Of a stretch of 64,000 nt of DNA, positions 44,630-55,564 are shown one piece after another. The notes beneath the pieces are model-generated. The model made no database searches. It had not been told where the DNA came from and saw only the letters and a program-made list of their open reading frames with translations. Made by a program: the position numbers and the translations under genes. The DNA comes from Semisulcospira habei (lineage: Eukaryota; Mollusca; Gastropoda; Semisulcospiridae). Within the stretch, counting starts at the first letter, position 1, and the number at the start of each line of letters is the position of its first letter. The stretch covers positions 188,637,535-188,701,534 of the forward strand of contig BTPG01000003.1 in NCBI GenBank assembly GCA_036245525.1. Direction: 5' to 3'.

Positions 44630-47600
44630 GGGTAGACCATCGAAACCGATGATGTCATCATTGTGCATGACTTCTATTTGTGGGTGCGGGTGTGGCTGGC
44701 CAAGCCAATCCTGGAGCCACACCTGCGAGGGCAATGGGGGCACTGGAACGTAGCTGTGGGGAGAGTCGACGCTGTCTTTCTGCGAGCTCTGGCACTGGTG
44801 ATCCGTTCGCGCCGATTGTGTTCAAAGAGCGTGCAGGCTTTCCTGGTGGCGGCACGCCAGCCGGATCTGTCTTGTGCTTGTGCTTCAAGTTCCTTTACCG
44901 GGAAGACGCAGTGCTTGAGGCTGTCTCTTATGCAGTCTTTGAAGCGTTTCTTTGGCCGTCCTTGCTTCCTGTGGCCTTTTGAGAGTGCACCATACAGGAG
45001 TTGGCGTGGCATGCGAGAATCATCCATGCATATGACATGACCTATCCAGCGGAGTTGTGTCTTTAAGATCAAGGCTTCAACACTCACTAAGCCAGCATTG
45101 TCCAGGACTTCCAGGTTTGTCACCTTGTCTTGCCATTTGATGCCCTGAGTGAGCGCAGGGATCTCGTGTGGAAATGTTCAAGCTGCTTGAGGTGCTTTCT
45201 GTACAGCGTCCATGACTCACAGCCGTAGAGGAGGCTGGGGAGAATTACTGCCATGTAGACTTTGATCTTGGTGGAAAGCTTGACGTTGTTGTTATTCAAC
45301 ACACGAGTGCGCAGGCGACCCAGGGCTTGGCTGGCCTTGCTGATGCGAGCTGCGATTTCCTTGTCGATAGTACCGTCAGAAGAGATGATGCTCCCAAGGT
45401 ACCTGAACTGGTCGACAGTCTTCAGCTCGGTGCCTTCGATGTACACTTTGGGTGGGGGGCTCTTGTGCCTGGGGCCGGTTGGTGCAGGACCTCGGTCTTG
45501 CTGAGACTGATGGTGAGGCCAAAGAGTCGAGAGGCTTCCGAGAACCTGTTGACGATGGTCTGGAGGTCAGACTCCGTGTGCACCATCAGCGCACAGTCAT
45601 CGGCAAACAGCGCCTCAAGGATCAGTCTCTCGATGGTCTTGGTCCTGGCGTTCAGTCGACGGAGGTCGAAGAGAGAGCCGTCTAGTCTGTACTTCAGATA
45701 CACTCCCTTCTCAAGGTCGTGTACTGCATGGGTCAGGACACACGTACAGAACAGGTTGAACATCACGGGGGCAAGAACACAACCTTGTTTAACACCGTTG
45801 GAAATGTCGAAGGGTGCGGATGTGTCACCGTTTGACTGGACAACTCCTACCATTCCATCATGGAAGAGGCGGATGATGTTGGTGAACTTCCTGGGGCAGC
45901 CGAGCTTTGCGAGGATGACCCAAAGCGCTTCTCTGTACAGTGTCGAATGCTTTGGTCAGATCTATGAAGACAGCATAGAGGTCCATGTGCTGCTCAATGC
46001 ATTTCTCCTGGACCTGTCTCACAGAGAAGACCATGTCGACTGTGCTGCGGCCGGGTCTGAAGCCGCATTGAGCCTCTGGGAGCGATTCCTCAGATACAGA
46101 GCTGATCAGGCGGTTGAGGATGACTCTCGCAAGGATCTTGCCAGCAATGGACAAGAGTGAGATCCCTCGGTAATTGGCACAGTCTGCTTTGCTGCCCTTG
46201 TTCTTGAACAGGGAGACGATTGTAGCATCTCTAAATTCCTGTGGCATGTTCTCCTCTGCCCAGATGCATGTCATAATGTTGAGGAAGGCATCAAGGGACG
46301 CAGGTCCAGCTGCCTTGAAGAGCTCTGCGGGGATATGTCGTCCATGCCTGCAGCCTTGCCGGAGCTAGTCTGGTTGATCGCTTTCTTGATCTCGTCCAGG
46401 GTTGGCGGGAGGTCAAGGTCATCCAGTGTCGGCTTCTGGGGAATCATGTCCAGGGCCGCGGGATCGATAGTGGAAGGCAGGTTCAGCAGATTTGAGAAGT
46501 GTTCTCTCCAGCGCTCAGTGATGCTGCCTTTGTCCTTTAGCAAGGTGAATCCGTCGGCGGAAAAGAGAGGGGTTGTGCTGGGTCTGGCAGGGCCGTAAAC
46601 AGCTTTCATAGCGCTGAAAAACTCCTTGGAGTTGCTGGATTCAGCGAAGTGTTCACGTTCTTTTGCTTTGCCGTCCCACCATGTGTCCTGCATGTTGCGG
46701 AGCTCTCTCTGTGCTTTTCTCTGGAGGTGTTTGAAGCGGTCTTTCTTGGACAAGGAGTTGATGTCGTTCTGCCACTCTATGAAGGCACTGCGCTTTTGCT
46801 CCAGTAACTTGTTGATCTCTTCATTGTTCTCATCAAACCAATCCTGGTGTACTCTCTGCTTGGGTCCAAGCACGTCTTTGGCAGACTCCGTCACCATCCC
46901 CTTGAACTGGTTCCACATTTCAGTTGGGTTGCCAGTCAACGGTCCATGGGCAGTTAGCAGGTCATCAAGGTGGGACTGGAAGTTTTCCTTGACGTCCGGG
47001 CACTTCAGCTTGGCCAGGTTGAATGAAGGTCGGGTGAGCTTCGGCCTCTTCCTGTGTGCTGGTGCAATGTGCAGGTTGAGGACAGACCGCACCAGCCGAT
47101 GGTCGGTCCAGCACTCGGCTCCTCTCATGGCTCTGGTGATTCTGACATCACGAGTATCCCCCTGGCGGACAATGACATAGTCTATGAGATGCCACTGCTT
47201 GGACCTGGGATGCATCCATGTTGTCTTGTACTTACTAGCCAGCCTGAAGAGGGTGTTGGTGATGGCGAGTCCATTCTCAGCGCACAATGTCAGCAGCAGC
47301 AGGCCATTGCTGTTCATCTTGCCCAGCCCGTGTGGGCCCATCACTCCTTCCCAGCATTCACATTCGCGCCCAACTCGAGCATTGAAGTCAACAAGCACGA
47401 TGAGTTTGTCACTTGCAGGAGTGGACTTTAGGAGGGAGTCGAGGCTCTCATAGAACGCCTCCTTGTCGTCATCGGCGTTGGTTAGTGTCGGAGCATAGGC
47501 ACTGATGATAGTGACATGTCGGGTGTGGGAGATGGGTAAACGGAACTTCATCAATCGTTCGCTGATGCCAGTGGGAAGAGAAGGCAGCTGTCGGAGGAGC

Positions 47601-48040
47601 GTAGTGCGGATGGCGAAGCCAACTCCGTGTATCCTGTCTTCGTTCTCAGCTTTGCCCTTCCAGAAAAATGTGTACCCACCCTCAGGTTCACAGATCGAGC
47701 CTTCGTCAGCAAATCTGGTTTCGCTAAGAGCCGCAATGTCGATTTTATATCTCGCCAGCTCCCTGGCTATGAGAGCTGTTCTTATGTGTGGTCTCTTCGT
47801 CTGATCTCTGTCCAACAGGGTTCGTACGTTCCACGTACCGAGAGTAAGTTTCTTTTTTTTGTTTTTCTTTTCGACCGCATAAAAGGGTTAAACCGCCAGC
47901 CGCGGTAAGCTGACCGGTTTATGCAGGGGAGGCAATGTTTGGAACACCTTTTCTAGTTCCCTCCCTTACTAGGGTGAGCAGTGCTGTCCTGAAGAGGGCT
48001 GCTCAGTCGCCTGGGATACTGCCGAACTTCCCTGCTGCAT
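44630..48040 (-). mobile_element. Family B LINE, near full length, decayed
   Basis: A minus-strand relative of family A with the same domain order and a similar 5' leader (GAGCAGTGCTGTCC...GGGCTGCT near 47970-48005). The 5' end borders AT-rich sequence and the large palindrome; the 3' end borders the ATAAT array. Confidence 0.85.
44674..47845 (-). pseudogene. Family B LINE protein: endonuclease, RT, zinc finger (four frameshifts)
   Basis: Endonuclease start GTWNVRTLLD near 47835-47810, then IAALSETRFADEG, VDFNARVGREC (Val where families usually have Gly), HLIDYVIVRQGD and TDHRLVRS. RT: YRGISLLSIAGKILARVILN, IDLTKAFDTV, KQGCVLAPVMFNLF and FADDCALMVHTE. C-terminal finger CPHCPRRC...HTRTH. The frame changes near 46272, 45855, 45435 and 45121. 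Domain order equals family A; sequence is clearly diverged, so it is a separate family. Not functional. Confidence 0.88.
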
Positions 48041-48062
48041 ACATGTAATGTAATATAATAAG

Positions 48063-48221
48063 TTATTGGTCGCAGGGGTTTGCTACACGGACCCTTGTAG
48101 GCATGAGGGAGGTCAACGGAACCATTGTACCCCGAAGGCCGAAAGCCTGAGGGGTACAATGGTTCATTTGACCTACCAAAGTCCTACAAGGGTCCGTGCA
48201 GCAAGCCCCTGCTACAAATAA
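48063..48221. repeat. Long hairpin element (TTATTGG family), copy 3
   Basis: TTATTGGTCGCAGGGGTTTGC faces its complement ending near 48221, with CCCCGAAGGCCGAAAGCC at the centre. Left end of the large palindrome. Confidence 0.88.
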
Positions 48222-48968
48222 CGTATTTGTTTTCATTCCTCCACTATTTTTGTAAACAAATCAAGAAGAAATCTTCCGACATGGATCGCGCCAGACATAA
48301 ATGACGTAAAAAGAATAAATATATATATATAAATAGACGTATGACGTAAATAAAAATCTTTTATGACGTTGCCGTCTCCAGTAGATTACCTGTTATTTCG
48401 AACAACACTAAGTAACTTTTTACTTTAGAATGCTTTGGTGATCATTTGTAGAACAAAACTCGCATTCAAGATGCGTCACAAAGAGGGCTACAAGAAGTCC
48501 GCCATTTGTCGCTATAAGGGTTTTTGTAGCTCAGTCACATGGTACGGTTTGCGCTAAAGGGATTGGTCTTGTGACGTAGGGATGAAAACAAAATATATTG
48601 TTTTTATCCCTACGTCACACGACCAGTCCCATTAGCGCAAACCGTACTATGTGACCGTGATACAAAAACCCTTGTAGCGACAAATGGCGGACTTCTTGTA
48701 GCCCTCTTTGTGACGCATCTTGGATGCGAGTTTTCTTTATAAAAGATCACCAAAACGTGCTAAAGTAAAAAGTTACTTAGTCTTGTTCGAAACAACAAGC
48801 ACACTCAGTACTGGAGACGACAACGTCATGAAATATTTCGAATTGCGTCATAAGTCTATTATGTATAAATGTATATTTCTTTGACGTCGGTCATGTCTGG
48901 CGTGATATAGGTCGGAAGATGTCTAATTGATTTATTTTACGAAAATAGTGGAGGATGAAACAAATACG

Positions 48969-49124
48969 TTATTGGTTGCAGGGGCTTGCTGCACGGACCC
49001 GTGTAGGCCTTCGGGAGGTCAAAGGAACCATTTTACTCCTCAGGCCCTCCGTTCGGGGTACAATGGTTCCTTTGACCTCCCTCAGGCCTACAAGGGTCCG
49101 TGTAGCAAACCCCTGCGACCAATA
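48969..49124. repeat. Long hairpin element (TTATTGG family), copy 4
   Basis: Right end of the large palindrome; TTATTGGTTGCAGGGGCTTGC faces the complement ending CCAATAA. Confidence 0.88.
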
Positions 49125-49128
49125 ACTT

Positions 49129-49206
49129 ATAATATAATATAATATAATATAATATAATATATATAATATATATAATATATATAATATATAATATAATATA
49201 ATATAA
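49129..49206. repeat. (ATAAT)n-type microsatellite
   Basis: About 78 bp of AATAT/ATAAT units, partly TATA-degenerate, directly right of the palindrome. Confidence 0.9.
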
Positions 49207-49211
49207 TGTTA

Positions 49212-49340
49212 AGCCATGAGCGGTGGTGATTTACGAGCCGAAACATGTTTTTGATACATAAATTATGGCTCCGATTCTCTGCCGAGGAGAAAAAAAACTG
49301 TTTCAAAAGCAATTCGAGGCTCGAAAATAATCACTATCCA
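49212..49340. repeat. Foldback repeat related to 21845-21965
   Basis: GGTGATTTACGAGCC near 49225 faces GAGGCTCGAAAATAATCACTATCC near 49316-49340, with TTTTTGA/TTTCAAAAGC inside. Confidence 0.6.
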
Positions 49341-50081
49341 TCGTTTAACGTCATTATCCCTCTGTCGTATGATCCGTTTGTATCATGCTGGTTTGATGGT
49401 TGTGTTAATTCGATAGTCAAAACAAGCATTTTACTTAGTTTAGTTTTTCATATTATAACACTGAACGAGCCCCCGTAACACATAGTTGCACGGCCCTGAT
49501 GTCAAAAATTATGTATCGAGTTTCAGCGTGACATCAATCAACAATTCTTTATCGCGTTCCGCTGCATAGGCCTACTGTTTCAGAATTTACTTTTAATTTA
49601 GCTAGGGCTGGTCTGAGTGTAATGGTCCCATAGGCCAGATGGTCACAAATCCCGGAACGTATGGCATGAACGCGGAACACGATAAAACTTTTTTTAAATT
49701 TGTCATCTGATACACGGGCGACACAAGTTGTACTCAGGTGATTGCCATGTAGAAAAGACGTGTAATGATCAAAGGCAACCCTGCTGTCAGTGGAATAAAT
49801 ACGGTTTTAACACCGAGCAGGCTACTAAGGTCATCTCGCAGCGGGTAAAATAAAGAAAACTTCAAGAATTGTATATGCTGTATAAAGACAAAGACTTTTC
49901 TGACTGTGTATAATATTATTTTTAGCATGTTAACCCGGAATTACCTTCAGCACACAGCCCTCGTGCTGATGTCAGTCCAGCACTCAACCGTTCGCGGGCC
50001 GGCTGCGGCCGACATTGGCACGGTGGTATTTTGCATTAACTGCACTATCATTTCATCATCATTTTACCTGGTGACTTACAG
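49341..50081. other. Upstream region of rolling stone-like gene 2
   Basis: No repeat recognised. A possible acceptor (TTTTACCTGGTGACTTACAG) ends at 50081, so a 5' UTR intron may precede the first coding exon. No TATA box or initiator can be assigned. Confidence 0.4.
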
Positions 50082-50097
50082 AGGTAGCTCTATTTCA

Positions 50098-50343
50098 ATG
50101 ACGCCGTCAACGTCACAAACAACGTCGATAACTAGCAGCGCTGATACGAAGCGGAACAAGTCTGAAGATGATATGCGCGTGACGTTCGCTACGACGGAGT
50201 CCGTGGTGGAGATGTCTGCAGATCTGGCGTCTATCGATAGAAACACCTGCGATGACGGCATAGCAGAAGCCTGCGCCAGGGAGTGTCATTTGACAGGGCT
50301 GGGGTTGGAATGCCAAAAGCCGTGGGTCATAGTACTGGATCAG
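50098..50343 (+). CDS. Rolling stone-like gene 2, first coding exon
   Basis: 82 codons from ATG 50098 to CTG GAT CAG, then donor GTATAT. Residues 1-50 are polar, Ser/Thr-rich, with no signal peptide, like the cytosolic N-terminus of the family. The end (CARECHLTGLGLECQKPWVI then VLDQ) leads in phase 0 into TGG GGC CAT at 53422, giving the DQWGHP-type junction expected before the first membrane helix. The ATG has no purine at -3; an in-frame ATG at 50173 is an alternative. A second CAG|GTATAT lies 14 bp later and would add 4-5 codons out of phase. Identification depends on the better conserved later exons. Confidence 0.72.
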
Positions 50344-51325
50344 GTATATCCCAGATCAGGTATATCTCCGCACTCCGAAAAATGCCGGGAGTGAAGTGGG
50401 AAGGGGTGGTAGTCACACTGGTAGCGGTTCGAGTCAATTAGTGCGGGCGGTGGGTAGGGGTAGCACAAACTTCGGGTGGCAGAACGTGGGTTTTTTTTTT
50501 TTGTTTTTTTCACTGAAACATGTACAAATAGAAACCTGAAAATGTTTAAACCGACTGAAAACTATGAAACTACTTTGTTTTATGACTAAAACTTTATTTT
50601 CTACAATTACCACCTTTTTAGGGTACACATTTTGAGCAAGAAGTTTCAGTATTAAATATTCTTGCTGTGACTCATTACAGATACAAGGTCAAATCGAGCA
50701 GTGCGATTTACGTGACTGATGGGCCCTTGTAGCCGGTCTTAGACTGAGACAGAGAACTGGAAAACGGATTTTCCTACTAAAGAAAACTGAATTAGTAGGC
50801 ATCCGTCGGTTTTGAGAGACCATTTAGTAGCACCCTTGAAATGACACTTTGTTCTATGTTGTTCTCAAACCATGGAGTCCTGCGCAAAAATCCAGCACTT
50901 TTAGCAGTTGTTCAGGGGAAGCAATCTAGGTTGTCTCCCATTCAACGGCATGTCTTATGCGAGCCGCGAGACTACAACGTTTAACCAAATGCGCATTGTC
51001 TTTCGTAGTCACTATAGTCCGTGTGTTTATCACGCAGACTGGCAAGCCGACAACACTGGTTGATTCGAGTTAATATCTTCTTTTTTCCCCGCTCATTTTA
51101 AGTTGTATCTTTTACTTATTTCCTTAACTGTATGTTTGGTTTATGATAACTTAAAAAAAAAAAAAATAAATGAACGAACAGACGGACTAACTTACTTACT
51201 TATTTATTTAACAGCACCAGTGTGTTTTTAAGTAAGGCTAATTCTGTACGCACTGGAAACCAGGAATACTGTATAACATTTTTTTAGAAGATCAGACACA
51301 CTACCACACAGACATACACAGGTGT

Positions 51326-51399
<74 letters not shown>

Positions 51400-51843
51400 C
51401 CGTTTTTCTCCACCACAAAATATGTGTTACTGACATGCGTAGAATTTTGGCCGAGAGTATTAGTGTACCAGTCCAGCCTCGGAAAATCAAACGTGGGGGG
51501 TGGGTGGGAGAAGGGGGTGCCGGCGGATACACCAACGTCGTAAAAATTAAAGGTAAAAATCTGGTAATATTTTAGTCTTCAGAAATATTCTGTTATTCAA
51601 TTTTTTTTTTAATTTAAATATATAATTGTAATAATTTTCGACAAAATTATTTTTATTATCAAAAGATATTTTTTCTCCAAAACAATTAAGGTGCCATGGG
51701 TATACTCTGGTCCCGCCTACCTTTTCATTGAGGTAGGGGGAAGGAGGGGGGGGGGGGAAACATGTTTCCTACGCCACTGACGTGTTAGGCGATTGTAGAC
51801 CAGGGAAAATAATGTGTGACACCAAAAAAACGGCAGATCATCA
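50344..51843. other. Gene 2 intron 1, left part
   Basis: No coding signal. Holds T and A runs (50491, 51153), a (CT)n array at 51331-51396 and a G run near 51747. Confidence 0.6.
51331..51396. repeat. (CT)n microsatellite
   Basis: 66 bp of uninterrupted TC. Confidence 0.95.
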
Positions 51844-52351
51844 GTCAACACTCATTCAGTCCCGACACATCACAGCCAGATAGGGCTCGACCATAGTGGT
51901 TCAAGGGTAGTGCCAGAATAGCTTGTCGCCTATGGGCGCCAAGCTATTCTGGCACCACCCTTGAACTGGCATGGTCGATCTGTCTCTTGAATTTGTTAAT
52001 GCAGTCCTCAGACGACAACTTCAAAATTTGGGGATTTGGTACCTGGGACACAAGGAGCTAAAAAGACCGAAAACGAAATAAGCGTCATGAGCAAAAACAA
52101 ACCTCATTTACTGCTTGATCGTCATATAAGCCTATAATAGGTAATACTATGATATGCTTTTGGTAGCGTAAATTGCGGTAACATAACTGAATACTGTCCC
52201 CGGGTCGCATGTCAAAGAATGCCTCATCTACTGTCCCAGTGCCGGCACGTCGGCCCGATGGCCTTTGCGCACTGGGATTGCGCATGTGACATCGAAAGCA
52301 GGGACTGGGACCTTACCATAGGTTATGTGTCGGGACTGAATGAGTGTTGAC
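51844..52351. mobile_element. MITE with perfect 27-bp TIRs, hairpin inside
   Basis: 51844-51870 and 52325-52351 are exact reverse complements (begins GTCAACACTCATTCAGTCCC). The compact hairpin 51899-51966 lies 28 bp inside the left end. No transposase. Located in intron 1 of gene 2. Confidence 0.88.
51899..51966. repeat. Compact hairpin family, copy 3
   Basis: GTTCAAGGGTAGTGCCAGAA faces TTCTGGCACCACCCTTGAAC with GGGCGCC at the centre. Nested in the 27-bp-TIR MITE. Confidence 0.9.
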
Positions 52352-52428
52352 AGTGCTTTTTCCTACTCACTTGGTAGTTTTTTCTAAATTACAAGCACTG
52401 GCAGTCAACCCTTTCGGTCTAGTTTCTT

Positions 52429-52599
52429 ACCATAGGGGCCTGACCAGACGATAGTGCTTTGACTAATGCAAATCCCCTGCGCCACCGCGAGCGCCACCGC
52501 CTACTAAGCTCAAGTCAGAATATTGACGAGCTATGTAGGGGGTGGTCGTGCGCACGCGGTGGCGCAGCGGATTCGCATTACTCGTCAGGCCCCTATGGT
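52429..52599. mobile_element. 171-bp MITE with ACCATAGGGGCCTGAC TIRs
   Basis: ACCATAGGGGCCTGAC (52429-52444) is exactly inverted at 52584-52599. A second stem (AATGC(A/G)AATCC...CTGCGCCACCGCG) continues inward. No ORF. Intron 1 of gene 2. Confidence 0.88.
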
Positions 52600-53293
52600 C
52601 ATTACAGGGTTATTTTGTTCCCGCGCTCAGAATCACGTTGTTTGGAGTTATTGCAGCAACGTAATTTACTTTCTTATTGCCAGACTGGAAATTAAAGATT
52701 TGAAAATGTATACAGTTTAGAAAACACGAACTAGCTTTGCAAAATTATGGTTTATTTTGACAACATTTCTTCCGCGTGATGCTTTTTCTTAGCTGTTTGT
52801 TTGACAGTCTGTGTGGGCGTAAATTACGAGCAGTTTTGGACATTAGTTTAAAAAACAACAACAACAAAAAAAAAAAACCTTGAGTGAACCAAATGGTCAG
52901 TAACATGTATTCTGTGTTTTACACATGACACTGTCCGAGCTACTCGAACAGAAAAAAGTATATAACAATTATATAACTATTATGTGTAGTAAAATCATTC
53001 AACACTGGCGTAAAATAACACTGTCCATATGAACATGCAGTTGCGGAGGCTCACGACGACCTGTCTTTTGCAGTGAGTGCGATTGAGTGTCGGCTTTTAT
53101 CGACAGTGAAGGGGTTAAAGCATCTATTGGGTGTATGAAAGTCAACAGCTCTGTTGAGTTTATGTACTGTACGTTGCAGTCCCATTTTGAAGACCTGGTA
53201 CTTTTGCATTATAGTTCAAAGGCGCTTAGCGTCAAGTTCATACGACGCAATATTACGGTGTTTTTACGTAAACCCTAGCGTGCATGGTACAAG

Positions 53294-53393
53294 AGCTCAC
53301 TCGGGTGAGACTGAGTTAGATTGTACCGGGCGCGGGAGGGCTCGAGCCCTCCCGTGCCCGGTACAATTTAACTCAGTCTCACACGAGTGAGTT
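53294..53393. repeat. 100-bp hairpin just before gene 2 exon 2
   Basis: Arms of about 50 nt with roughly five mismatches meet at GGGCTCGAGCCC (axis 53343/53344). It ends 28 bp before the exon, next to the presumed branch point and acceptor. Confidence 0.9.
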
Positions 53394-53421
53394 TGCACCG
53401 ACTCTTTGCATTTGTTGTCAG

Positions 53422-53641
53422 TGGGGCCATCCCAAATCGTACATGCTCTGGCGCATACTGTGGGCCTATTTCCACTTCATCTGGAGCTTGTACGCCCTCG
53501 TGAGCAGCACGGGCAAGGCGGAGTCTTCAATCACCATATTCTTATGCATCACCAGCTGGGCAAACTTCCTGATCACCTTCAGCACCTCGCTCCAGGCGGT
53601 CACACTCATCTACGTCTCTTGCAAGCGCCCGGACATGTTCG
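53422..53641 (+). CDS. Rolling stone-like gene 2, second coding exon
   Basis: 220 bp, phase 0 to phase 1, between TTTGTTGTCAG and G|GTAGAG. Encodes WGHPKSYMLWRILWAYFHF, a first helix (WAYFHFIWSLYALVS), then SITIFLCITSWANFLITFST (second helix region) and LQAVTLIYVSCKRPDMF. A WG(H)P...W..Y pattern followed by paired membrane helices and a T/SNW-like block is typical of the start of rolling stone proteins. It joins G|TT GGC at 60072 in frame. Inverted repeats lie 28 bp before and 10 bp after it. Confidence 0.85.
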
Positions 53642-53651
53642 GTAGAGTATT

Positions 53652-53872
53652 CTTAACTCCTTCACTGCCAGTGGACGGAAAATGATGTCTTTAAAAAAGC
53701 AGGGCAAATTCAACACCGAATAGCCTCGTCATCCAAGGAACAGGACTTATGGTCAGCAAGAGGTAAAGAACCTCATGAGCTTTCACATATGCGCCGGGGG
53801 GCACGTGAGGTTCTTTTTCTCTTGCAGTAGGGTGATGCCCGTTTGCATTTTTTCGGCAGTGAAAGGGTTAAG
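53652..53872. mobile_element. MITE-like element with TTAACYCCTTCACTGCC TIRs
   Basis: CTTAACTCCTTCACTGCC at left faces GGCAGTGAAAGGGTTAAG at 53855-53872. An inner hairpin pairs AAGAGGTAAAGAACCTCATG with the block near 53803-53827. Starts 10 bp after the donor of exon 2. Confidence 0.8.
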
Positions 53873-54005
53873 AGTCAAAGTCACATCAAATCATTACAAA
53901 GCAACTGAATATGAATAAAAGCACACGTGCGAACACCTTCTGTGAAATGTTCTTTAAAGATTCAAGTGGTTACCTCACTAAACCCGGGCCATGCCAAATA
54001 ATGAG

Positions 54006-54180
54006 TTATTGGTAGCAGTCGTTTTCTACACAGACCCTTGCAGGCCTGGGGTAGGTCAAAACTTAACCATTGTACCCCTCAAGCCGAGCGAAGGCCGAAA
54101 CCCTGAGGGGTACAGTGGTTATTTTGACCTCCATAAGGCTTATTATAAGAGTCCGTGTAGTAAAGCGCTACTACCAGTAA
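54006..54180. repeat. Long hairpin element (TTATTGG family), degenerate copy 5
   Basis: TTATTGGTAGCAGTCGTTTTCTAC faces its diverged complement ending near 54180; the CCCCTCAAGCC...GAGGGG centre is kept. Confidence 0.75.
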
Positions 54181-54435
54181 CTTGACGTATCTGTTCCGCC
54201 GCTATAAAAGTAACGTTGATGAAACGTCGAACTGTTGTGGCCGGTTTGCCGAATAGCTGACCTCAACATGTTCTGGCCCCTGCAGACTGCAGTCGCAAGA
54301 CGTCCGCACAAAAAAGCTTAACATTTTAGTACTGAATCGGCAATAAAGCAACGATCCTGTGACACTGACTTGGCGCGAAATTTTTGGCTGACCCCGCGAA
54401 AGCCCGTAACCCGGTCTCGCGGGTATGGAATTAAA

Positions 54436-54530
54436 ATATCGTTGAAAATTGGGTGATGTCGTCTTAAAAACAACTCTAGAGTGCTCATTGTTTCGAACTG
54501 TGCTTCGTTGTTTAGCGTGTCTTTTTGCTG
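54436..54530 (+). repeat. Dispersed 95-bp repeat, copy 1
   Basis: GTTGAAAATTGG...AACTCTAGAGTGCTCATTGTTTCGAACTG recurs at 56310-56410. Confidence 0.7.
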
Positions 54531-54639
54531 TCGAACAAAGCTGGTACTATAGGCAAAGTGTCGTACGTGAAAGTAGACTTAGATCGCTACATTTATGGCT
54601 CACGTGCGAAGCAAAAGTGAGTCTGTTTTCTCGGCCAGT

Positions 54640-54880
54640 GGTCGTCTGTCGTCCGTCGTCCGTGGTAAACTTCATTTGGCATAGTTCTCTGAGACTATTC
54701 AAGCCACAGACTGCAAACTTGGCCCTAGGATACTTTTTGCCAAGACCTTTCTAAACAATTTGAGTGAACTCTCACAAAGGTCAAGGTCACAGGGGATAAA
54801 AAAAAAAGAAGGTAAAAAATAGCTATATTTTGACATCATTTATTTTTTCTCACTGATTTTCGTTGTGAGCGTGAGAGAGT
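54640..54880. repeat. Start of diverged tandem repeat (second locus)
   Basis: Same family as 10013-10860 (AAACTTGGC..., CAAGACCTTTCTA, AAAGGTCAAGGTCACAGGGG). Interrupted by a LINE fragment and resumes at 55564. Confidence 0.7.
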
Positions 54881-54898
54881 GTGTGAGTGTTCCTCCAT

Positions 54899-55564
54899 AC
54901 GTACTTGTACGGCTGCCTGAGGATGACTGAGGTTGCCGCATGTCTTGCATGTGTAAAGCCAAACAAAGCGCCCGGACCTGATGGTTTGTGTGGCATGGTT
55001 TTGAAAACATGTGCTACAAAGCATAAATGTGTTGTCCCTCACTTCTGGAAATGTTCAACCAGTGTTCCAATTCCGAAAATACCTGGTGCACATTTGCTTA
55101 ACGATTTCAGACATGTGGCACTAAAATCTTCAATTTCTTGCGAGCATGCAATATTTTTAACAAGATCTGATCATTCATAGACTATGTGAATCTTTTTTAT
55201 TTGCCCTTTTTGAGAGTCTGTAGACGTTTCTTTTAAAGACATGTGCGACATTTTAGCCTGAGATTTTTAATCTATATTTACATCTTAAGACCTTGCTTTT
55301 AGTCTGGCTGACCAGATTTTTACCCATCCCGCCGTGAGATGGCCTTAGTCGCCTGCTCGGCGTTAAACCCAAATAACTAACTAACTAACGCCTCTCTGCT
55401 GGCCAAGTATTTGCACGTATGTTTATTATTCTCATCATGTTTTTATGCGTGTTTTAATGTCAAAGCCGAAGGAAAATTTCCATCTCATGGGCAATAAAGT
55501 GTATTGTATTGTATTGTGTTGTATTGTATTGTATTGTATTGTATTGTATTGTATTGTATTGTAT
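54899..55564 (+). mobile_element. LINE fragment with (TATTG)n tail
   Basis: Encodes RT finger sequence (CVKPNKAPGPDGLCGMVLKT; then FWKCSTSVPIPKIPG and LNDFRHVALKSS) before breaking off near 55175. A SINE-like tail (55303-55390) follows, then GGGCAATAAAGTGTATTG and a (TATTG)n tail at 55501-55564. Inserted within the tandem repeat. Confidence 0.7.
55303..55390 (+). repeat. SINE-like 3' tail with (AACT)n
   Basis: GTCTGGCTGACCAGA...CGCCGTGAGATGGCC...GGCGTTAAACCCAAATAACTAACTAAC. Confidence 0.65.

Larger units (their letters stand above)
48063..49124. repeat. Large palindrome, about 1.06 kb, hairpins at both ends
   Basis: Two arm units (48237-48590 and 48606-48960) are inverted copies of each other, meeting at an AT-rich axis near 48594. 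Each arm ends outward in a long hairpin (48063-48221 and 48969-49124). The midpoint of the whole structure equals the axis. No ORF of note. Confidence 0.88.

Noticed and set aside
15053..54180. CRISPR-like array from repeated palindromes
   Set aside because: Copies are far apart, without regular spacers, in eukaryotic DNA.
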